A stretch of DNA of 64,000 nucleotides from Zygnema cylindricum (lineage: Eukaryota > Streptophyta > Zygnematophyceae > Zygnematales > Zygnemataceae): contig JBBHKE010002111.1 in the NCBI GenBank assembly GCA_037447655.1, forward strand, positions 62,001 through 126,000. Direction: 5' to 3'. The position numbers and the translations under genes were made by a program. Below are positions 49,589 through 62,200 of the stretch, piece after piece. Positions within the stretch are counted from its first letter, which is position 1. Every line of letters starts with the position of its first letter. Under the pieces are notes generated by a model. That model searched no databases, was not told the DNA's origin, and worked only from the letters and a program-made list of their open reading frames with translations.

Positions 49589-49714
49589 CCGTTAACTCAT
49601 TTAAACATTAAATTATATTCATCTCACATATCACATTTGATAGAAAAACAACCGTTAACTCATTTAAACATTAAATTATATTCATCTCACATATCACATT
49701 TGATAGAAAAACAA
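49589..49714. repeat. perfect 63-bp tandem duplication
   Basis: 49589-49651 and 49652-49714 are identical (unit starting CCGTTAACTCATTTAAACA). Either a very recent duplication or an assembly artefact. Confidence 0.95.
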
Positions 49715-50261
49715 CCGTTTGCATACAAATTTGTGCGAACATGTTTCCCACTATATCAATTTAATTTAATGACCAAATACATCCTATGATGCTTGTCACT
49801 CCGTAAATGTAGACGTCGAGGAAAAAAAAAAAACTGTTTTTTGACTAACATCCGAAAAATCACGCAAAACCTTTAGATGTTAGTGTTTAAACACATAATT
49901 TTGATGGACTTGGTTAAAAATGTTGACGATATAACATTGCTAGGTGCTGCCTCAATTTCGATACAACATCTTTTAAGTGCCAGTATAAAACACATGTTTT
50001 GTTGTTTCTTGGCATGAACAACTTGATATTGACTCAGATAAAGGATTTAAATTCGTATAACCATGATTTCCATTTCAATGTTGAACAATAGTATAACTAG
50101 TGCACCTTCGGTATATAGCTGAACCAAAACAGAGTAAATGTTTTTTGAAAAAAACAGAAAGCAAAGTAGGTCTAATCACCCAACCAACGAGGACGAAATT
50201 TTGCCTCTACCCATGTTTAAACCTCCCGGTGCACCTTGAGACCTAAATCCCCAAATACAAC
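49715..50261. other. AT-rich spacer, nothing recognised
   Basis: No supported feature. Confidence 0.45.
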
Positions 50262-50804
50262 TACACCGCGCATCGTTATTAGTGTCACGGTCACTAATTT
50301 GGGTTCTTAAAATTTTGATTTTTTTCCAAAAATAGTATACGTGATTTTAATTTTTCCTTGACGTTAATTGAGGTTCCGTACAAATTAGCGTACAGAACGA
50401 AAGTACATTAATATGTAAATAGTGTGGTGTACGGTCGATGTCAGACCGTACATAAATGTACCTTTTTAGTTGAAAATTTTACAAAAAATGAATTAAATCG
50501 GACGCGTTCGCATAGGAACGTGCGCTAAAAAAACGGGATTGGTCTGACATGTAAATAAGTCTGACATGTACGGATATTTAAATTTCACTACGGTGTACGA
50601 TTTTTTATATTTTGTACGGATACATATAATAATGTATATAATCGTACAGAAAATTTTCCATTTTTGCTGTTCCAAATTAGCGTTAACACTGAAATTAGAA
50701 TAAACCTTTTTTTTTTTAATTTTCAAATTCTTAATTAGCGTCAATGACGGTATATTTACTTACACACTATTTAAACTTTGACACTAATAACGATGCGCGG
50801 TGTA
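50262..50804. mobile_element. CACCG superfamily, family C, full-length copy
   Basis: 50264-50802 (539 bp), ends CACCGCGCATCGTTATTAG and CTAATAACGATGCGCGGTG, TA on each side. Core at about 50415-50525 (GTGTGGTGTACGG, GTCAGACCGTAC, TGTACCTTTTTAG) is nearly identical to family A's core. No transposase. Confidence 0.85.
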
Positions 50805-50934
50805 CTTTGCCAGGATGTAATATGTTGAGATAATCCCCTATACAAGAGGTAAAATTATAGTTCCGAGAAAAGGGTATCACACTCTATTTCGCTATGGTTT
50901 GTCTACTGTGCGGATAAACACTCCCATTCGCAGG

Positions 50935-52310
50935 CGCTATCCTTTATATAGTCCAAACGGAGTGTCACCTTTGGTACGTTTGGTCCCCACTCTATTAGGA
51001 ATTAAGCGTATGACCTACTCGACCCCCAAAGGTTTTCATGGAAGGTTTATTGAGGAGACGACCCCGTCCGTCAATCTTACTTTTAGTACGTCCCCAACGG
51101 CCACGATGTACTGGGGGAGTGTACCGCTCCCTAGGCCGTACATATAGGCCGACGCCAATCGTTGTCTCATGTTTGATGTTTCCGCTCTCCTACAGGATCG
51201 ATGGTCAATTATTGCCGGCATTACATGGAGAAGGTAAGCATGGATAAACACTGTGACGACTTGCTGTTCTGACCAATCATTGCGACTCCGTAGCGTGGGC
51301 GGCACGAGCGCCGTTAGGGTTAGCCTTTAGGACGACGGTCGGAGGTAGGAGGTACGGATCCGATCTAACGGAATCAGTATCCCGCGCACCCCCCCGGGTG
51401 CGGACGAAAGAGCTCGAGCTCTCCAAGTGTCGCGCAAGCAAGTACGAGAAAGGTACGGTTGACAGCGCACCGTGCTGTTAATGGTGTTTCAAAATTTCGT
51501 GCCTGAGTTTTTGTTATTAGCAGCAACAGTGGTAGAAGTGTACTTTATCGCCTAAAATAGGAAAAAACGTCACTGTTTCAACATGCACATCACAGAAGTA
51601 CCAAACGCATAAAACGCACGCATGAACCGTTTAAACTAGAATGAATATGCGCATGGAACAAATTCACTGTTTAACAAAATACGTTGACCGACTTTGACTA
51701 TATATACAAAAAAAAGCATTTTATAAAAAATACTTAATAAAATAGAAAACGAAATGCATTTCATACGTCACTTCAAATATCTCTCTATCGCTCTACACCG
51801 TGATTCGCTATTAGCGTTGGTAACGCTAAATCAGCGCCCCCAACTTTTGAGCCTCGAATATAAAACAGAGCTAAAAACTATAATTTTTGTTCACGTTAAT
51901 ATAGGTTTTGTTTAATTAACGTTAATTCCTCTAATTTCGACCATTTAAAATAGTGTAATGTACAAATTTTGCTAGTTCCTACTAAAACTGCTAATTTTTT
52001 TTTTTATAGACGTACAGAGCAGGTGTCAAGATAAGGCGTCGACAAGAGAAACTGTGTGCGTCGACATTAACAAACACACTCTTATTTGATTCCCAGTCAT
52101 AAGGACGAGGGAAAATCGCGAGAACTTGTTCTCACATGTGCAAGCATCGAATATGTAAACACGGAGATTCACGCTACAATATGGGGATGTGTATCCAAAT
52201 AAGTGTTATGTGAATTTACTTAGCGCTGATTTTTGGTGGCATTAGGCATTTGAACCCAAAATAAATTCATTAACACTAATTGTTTTTTTACGTTTCAATT
52301 TTTGAAAAAA
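50935..52310. repeat. segmental duplication, copy 1
   Basis: Colinear with 52993-54910 (copy 2, which holds a hAT-like insertion). Landmarks: AGTCCAAACGGAGTGTCACC, GGCCACGATGTACTGGGGGA, GATCCGATCTAACGG and CTCGAGCTC. Short frames in copy 1 are broken by a stop in copy 2 (ACC TAC to ACC TAA), so it is not a conserved gene. It contains a family H element at its right. Confidence 0.8.
51794..52176. mobile_element. CACCG superfamily, family H, copy 2
   Basis: Left end CACCGTGATTCGCTATTAG at 51796 after TA; right end degenerate (GATTCACGCTACA near 52175). The interior matches 11445-11904 without its internal duplication. Confidence 0.6.
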
Positions 52311-52374
52311 AAAATCCGGAAAAAACAAATATCTTGATATTTAGCTTCTCCGTACATGGTCTCGATATATCGAT

Positions 52375-52440
52375 TATCGGGTACTTAAAATTCGATATAT
52401 ATATCGAATATCGGCAATAGGTCCTCGATACCCAACACTA
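52375..52440. repeat. CGATA-rich palindromic repeat, copy 2
   Basis: CGATATATCGATTATCGGG, then TCGATATATATATCGA and GGTCCTCGATACCCAACACT; shares order and ends with 57118-57210. Confidence 0.65.
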
Positions 52441-52700
52441 TAAAATAGGTATACATAAGTGTATCTTACTACTTGGAGGACTATGTTCAAATTTTCATTT
52501 TTTCTTGTTGTCCTTTTATTTATGTGGAAAATGAGCCAAAATGGTTAAAAAAGTTATGCACTATGTTCAAATTTCCTCTTCTTAGTCACCAAAAACACTT
52601 TGTGGAGGTAAATCGGCCATTAGAATTCACGTCGTGGATTTCCTTTTTTGTTTAATCTGTAATCTTGTTCTTCGCCCAAAATTATAGGTTAAATACATTT
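52441..52700. repeat. empty-site paralogue of 47960-48960
   Basis: Continuous across TTCTTAGTCACC (about 52580-52591), where the paralogue holds a 735-bp family D element. Confidence 0.85.
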
Positions 52701-52719
52701 TGTAACCATACATTTTGTA

Positions 52720-52992
52720 ACTTTGGTCGGCGCCTTTATCGCAAGTTGTGTTATGGGCTTTTCATGTGATCTTCTTAGATCGCTACTTTGATTAGCGACC
52801 GTCCGATCATCCGAACTAACGGTGTAAATACACATTTTTGGTCCGAATGTTTTAATTGGTCCAATTTTTTGTCTGAATGTTTTAATTGGTCCGAATAGGT
52901 CCGAATACAATATGGGTCTTAAGGTCATATTGTATGTTTTCCATACAATAGGCTTATACTATGGGCCTACTTTCACCTACTTTTGAACTATG
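52720..52992. mobile_element. hAT-like family I, truncated copy
   Basis: The right end CACCTACTTTTGAACTATG reaches 52992. The interior (GTTATGGGCTTTTCATGTGA, AATATGGGTCTTAAGG) matches 53300-53618, but the left terminal repeat is missing. Confidence 0.7.
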
Positions 52993-53044
52993 CTTTGTAT
53001 AGTCCAAACGGAGTGTCACCTTTGGTACGTTTGATCCCCACTCT

Positions 53045-53626
53045 ATTAGGAACATAGTTCAAAAGTAGGCGTTTTTATGGTAGGCCTTTGGTAGACGAAC
53101 AAAATTTGGCACAAAATTGGCGCAGAGTAGGCATACTGTATGGGTGTGCGTTGTGCACACTCTTGTACGAACGTACGAATCTGACGTATGATCATAGTAC
53201 AGCGCACGCCGCCAGACAAAATTTCTTAGCGAACTGGCACGACGTAGGATGACATTCCGCGGGAAAGAAAACCCGAGAAAAAAAAACGCGGACGTAAGTC
53301 CTATCGTAAGTTGCGTTATGGGCTTTTCATGTGATTTTCTTAGATCGCTACTTTGATTAACGACCGTCCGATAGTCCAAATCTGACGGTTTAAATAAAAA
53401 ATACCTCAAAACTCACAGAAAAATTAAAAAAAAACGTCCGAATGTTTTTCAAAATTTAGACATGACGTTTAATTCTCTATCGATCGATGTGCAACTCAAC
53501 CTGTTCCTATTTTATTTCATTTTGCGGCCAATACAATATGGGTCTTAAGGCCATATTGTATGTTTTGCGTACAATAGGCATTTTGTATGGGCGTACGGTC
53601 ACCTACTTTTGAACTATGAATATTAA
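53045..53626. mobile_element. hAT-like MITE, family I, copy 3 (reverse)
   Basis: 53053-53618, ends CATAGTTCAAAAGTAGG and CCTACTTTTGAACTATG. The empty paralogue (near 50993-51005) is exactly 8 bases shorter than the joined flanks, so an 8-bp target was duplicated (ATTAGGAA left, decayed AATATTAA right). Confidence 0.85.
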
Positions 53627-54414
53627 TTAAGCGTATGACCTAACTCAACTCCCAAAGGTTTTCATGGAGGGTTTATTGAGGAGCCGACCCCGTCCGTCAA
53701 TCTTACTTTAAGTACGTCCCCAACGGCCACGATGTACTGGGGGAGTGTACCGCTCCCTAGGCCGTATACATAGGGCACACGCCAATCGTTGTCTCATGCT
53801 TCTGCTCTCCTACAGGATCGATGGTCAATTATTGCCGGCATTACATGGAGAAGGTAAGCATGGATAAACACTGTGACGACTTGCTGATCTGACCAATCAT
53901 TGCGACTCCGTAGCGTGGGCGGCAGAGCGCCGTTAGGGTTAGCATTTAGGACGACGGTCGGAGGTAGGAGGTACGGATCCGATCTAACGGAATCAGTATC
54001 CCGCACACCGCCCCGGGTGCGGACGAAAGGGCTCGAGCTCGCCAAGTGTCGCGCAAGCAAGTACGAGAAAGGTACGGGTGACAGCGCACCCGTGCTATTA
54101 ATGGTGTTTCAAAAATTCGTGCATGAGTTTTTGTTATTAGCAGTAACAGTAGTAGAAGTGTACTTTATCGCCTAAACTGGGAAAAAACGTCACTGTTTCA
54201 ACATGCACATCATAGAAGTACCAAACGCATAAAACGCACGCATGAACCGTTTAAACTATAATGAATATGCGCATGGAACAAATTCACCGTTTAACAAAAT
54301 GCATTGACCGACTTTGACTATATATACAAAACAAAAAACGTTTTATCAGAAATACTTAATAAAATAGAAAACGAAACACATTTTGACGTCACTTCAAATA
54401 TCTCTATATCGCTC

Positions 54415-54797
54415 TACACCGTGATTCGCTATTAGCGTTGGTAACGCTAAACCAGCGCCCCCAAATTTTGAGCCTCGAATCTAAAATAGAGCAAAAAACT
54501 ACAATTTTTGTTCACTTTAATATAGGTTTTGTTTAATTAACGTAAATTCCTCTAATTTCAACCATTTTAAACAATGTAATGCACAAAATTTGCTAGTCTC
54601 TACTAGAATTGCTAATTATTTTTTTATAGACGTACATAACAAGTGTCAAGATAAGGCGTCGACAAGAGAAATTGTGTGCGTCGACATTAAAAAACACACT
54701 CTTATTTGATTCCCAATCATAAAGACGAGGGAAAACCGCGAGAACTTATTCTCACATGTGCAAGCATCGAATATGTGAACACGAAGTTTCAGGCTAC
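54415..54797. mobile_element. CACCG superfamily, family H, copy 3
   Basis: Left end CACCGTGATTCGCTATTAG at 54417 after TA. Right end decayed (GTTTCAGGCTACA). Paralogous to 51796-52175 by segmental duplication, so not an independent insertion. Confidence 0.6.
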
Positions 54798-54910
54798 AAT
54801 ATGGGGATGTGTATCCAAATTTGTGTTATGTGAATTTACTTAGTGCTGATTTTTGGTGGCGTTAGGCATTTGAACCCAAAATAAATTCATTAACACTAAT
54901 TGTTTCTTTA

Positions 54911-55530
54911 CATTTCAAATCTGCCAATGCTCGCGAAAGTAAATTATGGTGGATATTTACAATGGTTGTTATAGTCGATCACTATAACAATGGTGCATGT
55001 TTTCTTTTGAACCCAAAACCATAAGTAGTGTTAATCGTACTATTTAGTCCACTATGAGCCACATTGCAAAACATAATATGTTGTTGCTAACAATAATAAC
55101 GTTGAGATTATTTAATATAGTGAACTATAGTAAAATGTTTACCCTTATAAAGTACAAATGCAATGACTTTTAAGGCTATGGCCCAATATATTCAAACTTT
55201 AAATCATTTGATGACCCTTTCTAAATAATTGACCAATTTAAGGTAGTATCTCGCGCGACTTTGCATACTGGTGTGGCGGCTCGAGACGTAGCGACTACCA
55301 AAGAAAGAGACTATGTTTGCCGAGACCAGTAGGATCAGTTTGTCCCATTTATGGTGGATATTTCCAGATCATTGGACAAGTCATTCAACGACTTCTTTCG
55401 TTAGCGTGCGTGAAAAACGTTTGGATATAGGGTTCTAAGGAGTCCTCCACCTAGCCTTTTGGCTACGTTGTACCGTGATTTTGTCTTAATGGCCCTTTAG
55501 CGAGCGCAAGGTGCAATTCTTCTCCGATAA
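54911..55530. other. intergenic, nothing recognised
   Basis: AT-rich, then a more GC-balanced stretch at 55250-55500. No coding frame, element end or known RNA recognised. Confidence 0.45.
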
Positions 55531-55534
55531 AGCA

Positions 55535-55612
55535 CAGTGGTAGATAACATGCGCGGTCTTCTAGATCTTACCCCAAGGGACCCGGTTCACATCCATGATC
55601 GTCGTGGTTGTG
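55535..55612 (+). repeat. tRNA-like segment (degenerate)
   Basis: A-box-like CACAGTGGTAGATAAC and B-box-like GGTTCACATCC at tRNA-like spacing, around a GCGGTCTTCTAGATC anticodon-arm-like stretch. The T stem (CCCGG against CCATG) pairs poorly, so this is a pseudo-tRNA or SINE head. Confidence 0.35.
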
Positions 55613-55984
55613 GACCTTAGCTTGTTCATGGGTACTCGTCTCGATTATTTATTTTTGTAACGGGTCAACTTTGGTATTCATGTTTTGAATCTTTGCTCTT
55701 GTTAGTAATGTTTTGTTTGGTTTCATTTTCTAGACATAGCTTACTTTCTTGCGACTCTTATAGTCTTCAAATGTTTTTTCAGTTTTATCTTTTTTGTACA
55801 CATATGGTGTTACTATCAAAATTTTGCAATATAGACTCATTTTAATGTCTTTAAATGTTTTCTCACTTTTACCCCTTTTTTATAATGATGGTTTTACCAT
55901 CACAATTTTTGCAATAAAGACTTAACATTTACTTTTTTTATAGTACAGGTAAGTTCGTTGTTGTTCAAATCAAGCGATTTTTTC

Positions 55985-56420
55985 CTTTTTCCCGATTACT
56001 ACGTATAATTCGTGACTGCTGAAAAAATCGCAAAAAATCGCGACGTACTTTCTGTGCGGTAAAATTAACGGACAATTTACGAAAACTGTACGGTATTTAC
56101 GGTAAATATACGGTTTTGTACGAAAAAAGTACGGACTTTGACGAAAAGATGTGTTGCACTTCGTAGTACTTTCTGTCCGGTAAACTTAACAAAAATTTTA
56201 CGGGAAACGTATGGAATTATACCGACAATGTACGGACTATGACAAAAAGAGACGGGAACTGTACGAAAAATGTACAAACTGCAGTATATAAAATTCCAAT
56301 TTTTTTACATGTACAGAATAGTACGGACGAAAATTCATTAACGATTTTTACGATTTTTTAAAAACGTTCAATGCGTTCGTTACGTATAATTCGTCGCGAT
56401 TGAATCGTTTGCAGTAAACG
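55985..56420. repeat. TACGG-rich diverged direct repeats
   Basis: GTACTTTCTGTGCGGTAAAAT (56046) and GTACTTTCTGTCCGGTAAAC (56166) head two similar units of about 120 bases. ACGTATAATTCGT recurs at 56000 and 56382. TACGG/CCGTA is strongly over-represented. Confidence 0.5.
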
Positions 56421-56814
56421 GTGTGAACAACTATTGGTAAGTTTGAATAATTGAACTCTATAGTACATACAATATGTGTACGGATGTACAAACAGTTTAA
56501 ACTCCTTCACTGTTTAAACTCCGGAAATTGAGACCGCGTTTTGACTGGAGTTAAAACTGGATTTGAACTTTAAACGTTTCAAGCGGAAAAAACGGTGTCT
56601 GCCAATGATGTTTATTCGTTTGCACCAGACCTAATGAAATTTGGGGCTTTTGTGTTGATTTCGTCAGAATCCACTATCCACTCTATTTAACGAGTCCATC
56701 AGAAAAGTCAAAAAGTGTCACAGAAAGATCCAGAAAAGGTAGAACTGTTCAACTGGATTGTTGATGTACGGATGTTTGCCATATATTTATTTTATCTGAA
56801 AATTGAAATGCTTA

Positions 56815-57505
56815 TTACTATCATTGTTAGCAGATAGCTTAAATCGAAAAGTTTAGCACTAGAACCCAACAATTTTTCTAACAAAAATTCAAATTTTGAA
56901 TGTTTTACATCATATTTTTTCCTTTTTTTTTCGTCAATCTCTCTTCTTAACCGTGACTTTTTTTGTAGCCTTTGAATTTAAAAAGCGTCTATGTGAACAC
57001 TGAAAGTTGTTTTCAAAGAGTGACCCTTTTTGGTTTGTGCACACCCAGTCTTACTTTTGAGCACTTATGTTTTCTTTGTATTTAAATCTCTGAGCGCAAA
57101 AGACAAAAAGAAGAGAAATTCGATATATTGAAGCGATATATCGAATATCGGGTACATGAAATTCGATATATATCGAATATCGGCAATGGGTCCTCGATAC
57201 CCAACACTAATTATCATTGTTAGCGGATAGCTCAAATCAAAAAGTTAAGCGCTAGAATCCAACAAATTTTCTAACAAAAATTCATATTTTGAATGTTTTA
57301 CATCTTCTTTTTTCCTTTTTTTTTCGTCAATCTCTCTTCTTAACCGTGACTTTTTTTTCAGCCTTGAATTTTAAAAGTGTCTATGTGAACACTGATTTTT
57401 TTGAAAGATTGACCTTTTGGTTTGTGCACACCCAGTCTTACTTTTGAATCCTTTTGTTTTCTTTGTATTTAAATCTTTGAGCGCAAAAGACAAAAGAAGA
57501 CAAAT
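56815..57505. repeat. ~300-bp direct repeat around a CGATA element
   Basis: 56815-57115 and 57212-57505 are colinear (TCATTGTTAGC, TTTGAATGTTTTACATC, CTCTTCTTAACCGTGACTTT, GTGCACACCCAGTCTTACTT, GAGCGCAAAAGACAAA). Between them 57118-57210 is a third CGATA-rich palindromic repeat. Confidence 0.8.
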
Positions 57506-57599
57506 CGTTTGAAGAGAAACGATGCTTCCAGCTGAAGGTTGAAAAGGTTTGTATCGGCAAAGGAGAAAGCACTTACTCTTCCATCTATTTCTTTTTGAT

Positions 57600-58765
<1,166 letters not shown>

Positions 58766-59135
58766 CTTTTTCAAGCACATACACAGGCAGGCATCCACTC
58801 ACAAACTTAATGTGATCTTGCAAATCGGTCCGTCGATTTTTCTTTTTTTTGTTAAGTTTGTTAATCCTCTCCAATTACTGACACACAGTATAGTGTCCTC
58901 TGTCATTTTTGAGGCCATTCTTTTCAGTATGTTTTCCTATCTTCAAGACAATTCACATTACTGCTCATTTGATTATTGTGGAGCTGGCATTGACTTTTTT
59001 GTCCTTTCTACAAGAAAAGAGATTGTTTTAGGAATCTGAATGGTTTCCTGCTGGTGAATGTTGACTGGCTGGAATTTTTTTGCATCTTTCTGGTTTTTTC
59101 TGAGTTATTTTCTTTTATTGCTGTTTGTATTTGCA

Positions 59136-59201
59136 GGATCGGTAAAGCAAACGTAGCAGTTAGTTTTGTTCTAGTATTTTGTTTTTTTTCTGGTACGAAA
59201 A
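59136..59201 (+). promoter_or_regulatory. probable leader with intron acceptor before bZIP ATG
   Basis: TTTGTATTTGCAG/GATC at 59136 is a good acceptor, suggesting a 5'-UTR intron. An in-frame TAG at 59172-59174 fixes the ATG at 59202 as the first possible start in this exon. Confidence 0.5.
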
Positions 59202-62200
59202 ATGTCCTTTGAGGCCTTCAGTCAGACCTTTTGGGAAGGTGGCGACACTTCTTCCCTGAAAGCCGTTTTTTCGACAGAACCTTCAAAGAATCTTCTTGGA
59301 AGCGTTCTACCGAAGGAATTTCCTGGAAACTCTTTGTCAAAGGATTATGCTACAGTTCTTCTTCAGCAACTGAGTGCAGGAACAATTTCTCCGCGAGATT
59401 TGGATGTGAATGCTCGAGAACTGGTTTTAAGTCATTGCAAGGAGCAAGCTGAAGCTAGACAGCAAAGAAAAGATGAAAATAGTTTAGGAAGCGATGCCGT
59501 GGTACCAAAAAACAGAGTTTTAAGAGACAGATCGTTGCCAAATGGGCAGTCTCAGCAGCCGATGTTCCTCTCAACTACATGTGCTCCTGTGAATGCTTTG
59601 GCATTACATTCGTCGTCAGAAAATTCAACAGGATTCACAGGTAGTATGTTCCATGGTGGCTTTACGACTCATACAAACACAGAAAATGGCGAATCAGCCT
59701 TTCGATCTTTTAATGCTGCGAAAGTTTCTCCACAGGTTATGCCAGCCGGTTCAGGAGGAGCTTTATTGGCCGGTCAAGGATCTATAGGTGATCATCTTAC
59801 ACTATCTTTCAGCGATTGATCACTTGATCGAAAGGCGAATGGAGTTGCTTCTGTATTGTTAATGCTTTCGTGAAAGTGATGGATGAGAATCACAACAACG
59901 ACAGCGACGTTGGTGATGATAATGGTGATGTGTGCAATTTCATGATTTTTGTTGTTAAATTTACCTCTTGGTGAACTGTTCTATGCTATACATGAGTGGC
60001 TTGCGTGGTAATAGTTTTCTGTTATGACGTAAAGGAAATGAAAATGTTATTGTTGTGAATTTCCATCGCTATTTCACGATGAATTCAATGACTAGTTGTT
60101 GTTGGAGACTTTACTGTAACGATTAAGAAGGTTTCTATCAGCAACAGATTGGTTGTGATTTGCTGTCACACTGGCGATCCGAATCGGTATCAAGTACTGA
60201 TTTACTGTCAAGGATTTTTTCAACTGACATTGTAATCACCTCTTTTTCAGGAAGAAACATAGGAGTATCTAGTGGACCCATGTTCCCTGCTGGTTTAATG
60301 TCTTCTCTGAAAACGGAAACTGGGGAAGTACCGGCAGATTCCTTCAACAATCCAACTGACAGTGCTCAACAGCTTATGCCATCCAATTCAGGAGGAGCTT
60401 TTATTCCACCACAAGGATCAACAGGTAATGGTTTCCAATAATACATTTTCTTGTTTTTTTTTCAGTTTTTGTCAAATGTTATGTACTTGCGCTGCTCTGT
60501 TTAGCATCGGGGTTTTGAATCTTGTGGGAGATTACTAATTGGTTATACTATTGGTTATTGTTGTTTCAAATTCATTAATCCCTTACCTCTTGATAATTCA
60601 TTACTTTCAACTTGAAAGCTAAGTAATCTGCAGCTTTTGCTCATATTAACACTGTTTACTTTGCGATCCAGAAAAAACAGATTACATCGTTTTATCACTA
60701 CCTTAAATTACTGCGTGGCTGTGGCTTAAATCATGGTTCATGAATAAAAGTCTTTGTTATACAAAAAGGGAAGCTGACTGGAAGCTGTCTTTTTCTTTCC
60801 TCTTTGTTACTCTCTGTTTCTTCAGGATTCCAATACCGAGGAGCTCAAATGGTTCCCGGGATCGTACCACTTGCAATATCTGCTGATATGCAGCTTCATG
60901 TACCTTCTTTCGCGACGGTGTATCCTTTTTGTACTTTTTCTTAATAGATAGTTAAGCTAAAACAGCGAAACATTTTTAACACTTGTGGTTACGTTTTCTT
61001 GTTCGAGTAACATATGCTTGGGACAGCAATTTTTTTCAGCAGAATGGCGATTATTGTTTTTTTCTGGACAGAGATTTTTGTCAGATTGATGACTGCATTA
61101 TTCGATTTGCAATCCTTCATTTTAAGTTTGGCGATCGATTCTCTTTTGCTAATGGTAAACTCTTAACTAATTTTGTTCAGCCCCTCTCTTAATCCCGGAG
61201 CCTTAGCAAGACAACAGAGAGCCTCAGCAGACTCAAAAAGGGGTAAGAGAAGGAGAGCACTTGTGGATCCGAAGACTGGACCTGGTGAGCCTTGATTTCT
61301 TTGCTTAATATCCCTTGTCTCCTTCTTTCTGTCCTCCCTCTCCTGAGCCCGGTCTCCCTCTTCGCGAACTTTCTTTCTGTGGTTGATATGCATATTTGAA
61401 TGTTAAGCTGAATGCACCTCTTGAAGTCTAATTTTTAGAAGGTGGAACTTGTAGATCTTTGTTATTCTATAATTTTAAGGGTTATGATGCCTTAGATTTG
61501 AGGTTTTATGTTATCTTAAGTCCATGAAATGAGTTCTGAAGGTTAGCGTTTAAAAAAAAAAAGTGTGTTAAGATTTTTGTGTTAACTCTAATGCTGAAGG
61601 TACCATTTAGAAGGTCCAAAGGTTCCCACTTTTGGAGTGTACTTCAAGAAAACCAGTTGGGAAATTGGTTTAAAAGATGATTTGTTGGATCACGAAACAG
61701 AGAGTTTGGCAGTTTTTGCCGTGTTACACCACCAGATTAGTGGACCATCTTTGCCTGTTTTGAGTCCGAGGAAGAAGTTATTTTCCAAATTTGCTTCTTT
61801 ACTCCCTTTCTCTTCGTCTCTAATGCACATCTTGTCTTAACTAGCATTAACTGCATAGCGACAAAAAAGGTAAGGGTCAAATATTATCTAATAAATAAAT
61901 ACTGGATGATCTTCCCTGAAACATTTTTTGCTGTGTTCCTAAAGTGACTTACTAATAAAGTTTTTGTGTCGAATTTTGAGTATATTACAGGAAATGGGTC
62001 CTCCTCAGATGTGAATCCGGGCCAGGCACAGATTGTGCCTTCACAAAAAGCGGAGCTGCCTCCAATTGTGAAGGTGAAGGAGGAAAGAAGACACAAAAGG
62101 TACAGTCTCATTTTCTACTTTGTTTCTCAGCTTGCAGCACGTGTGAAGGTTACAACAACATCGACACCATTTCCATTTTGGCTATCATGTCACTTTTTTG

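Larger units (their letters stand above)
52993..54910. repeat. segmental duplication, copy 2, split by a hAT-like element
   Basis: The pieces 52993-53052 and 53619-54910 rejoin to match 50940-52280. Many substitutions separate the two copies. Confidence 0.8.

Noticed and set aside
50899-51305. Short frames in the segmental duplication as a gag-like gene
   Set aside because: The paralogous copy has stops in the same frame and no retroelement motif is visible.
60300-60360. COP1-interaction (VP) motif at GEVPADSF
   Set aside because: Only the VP pair fits and the surrounding acidic and glycine positions do not match the HY5 motif well enough.
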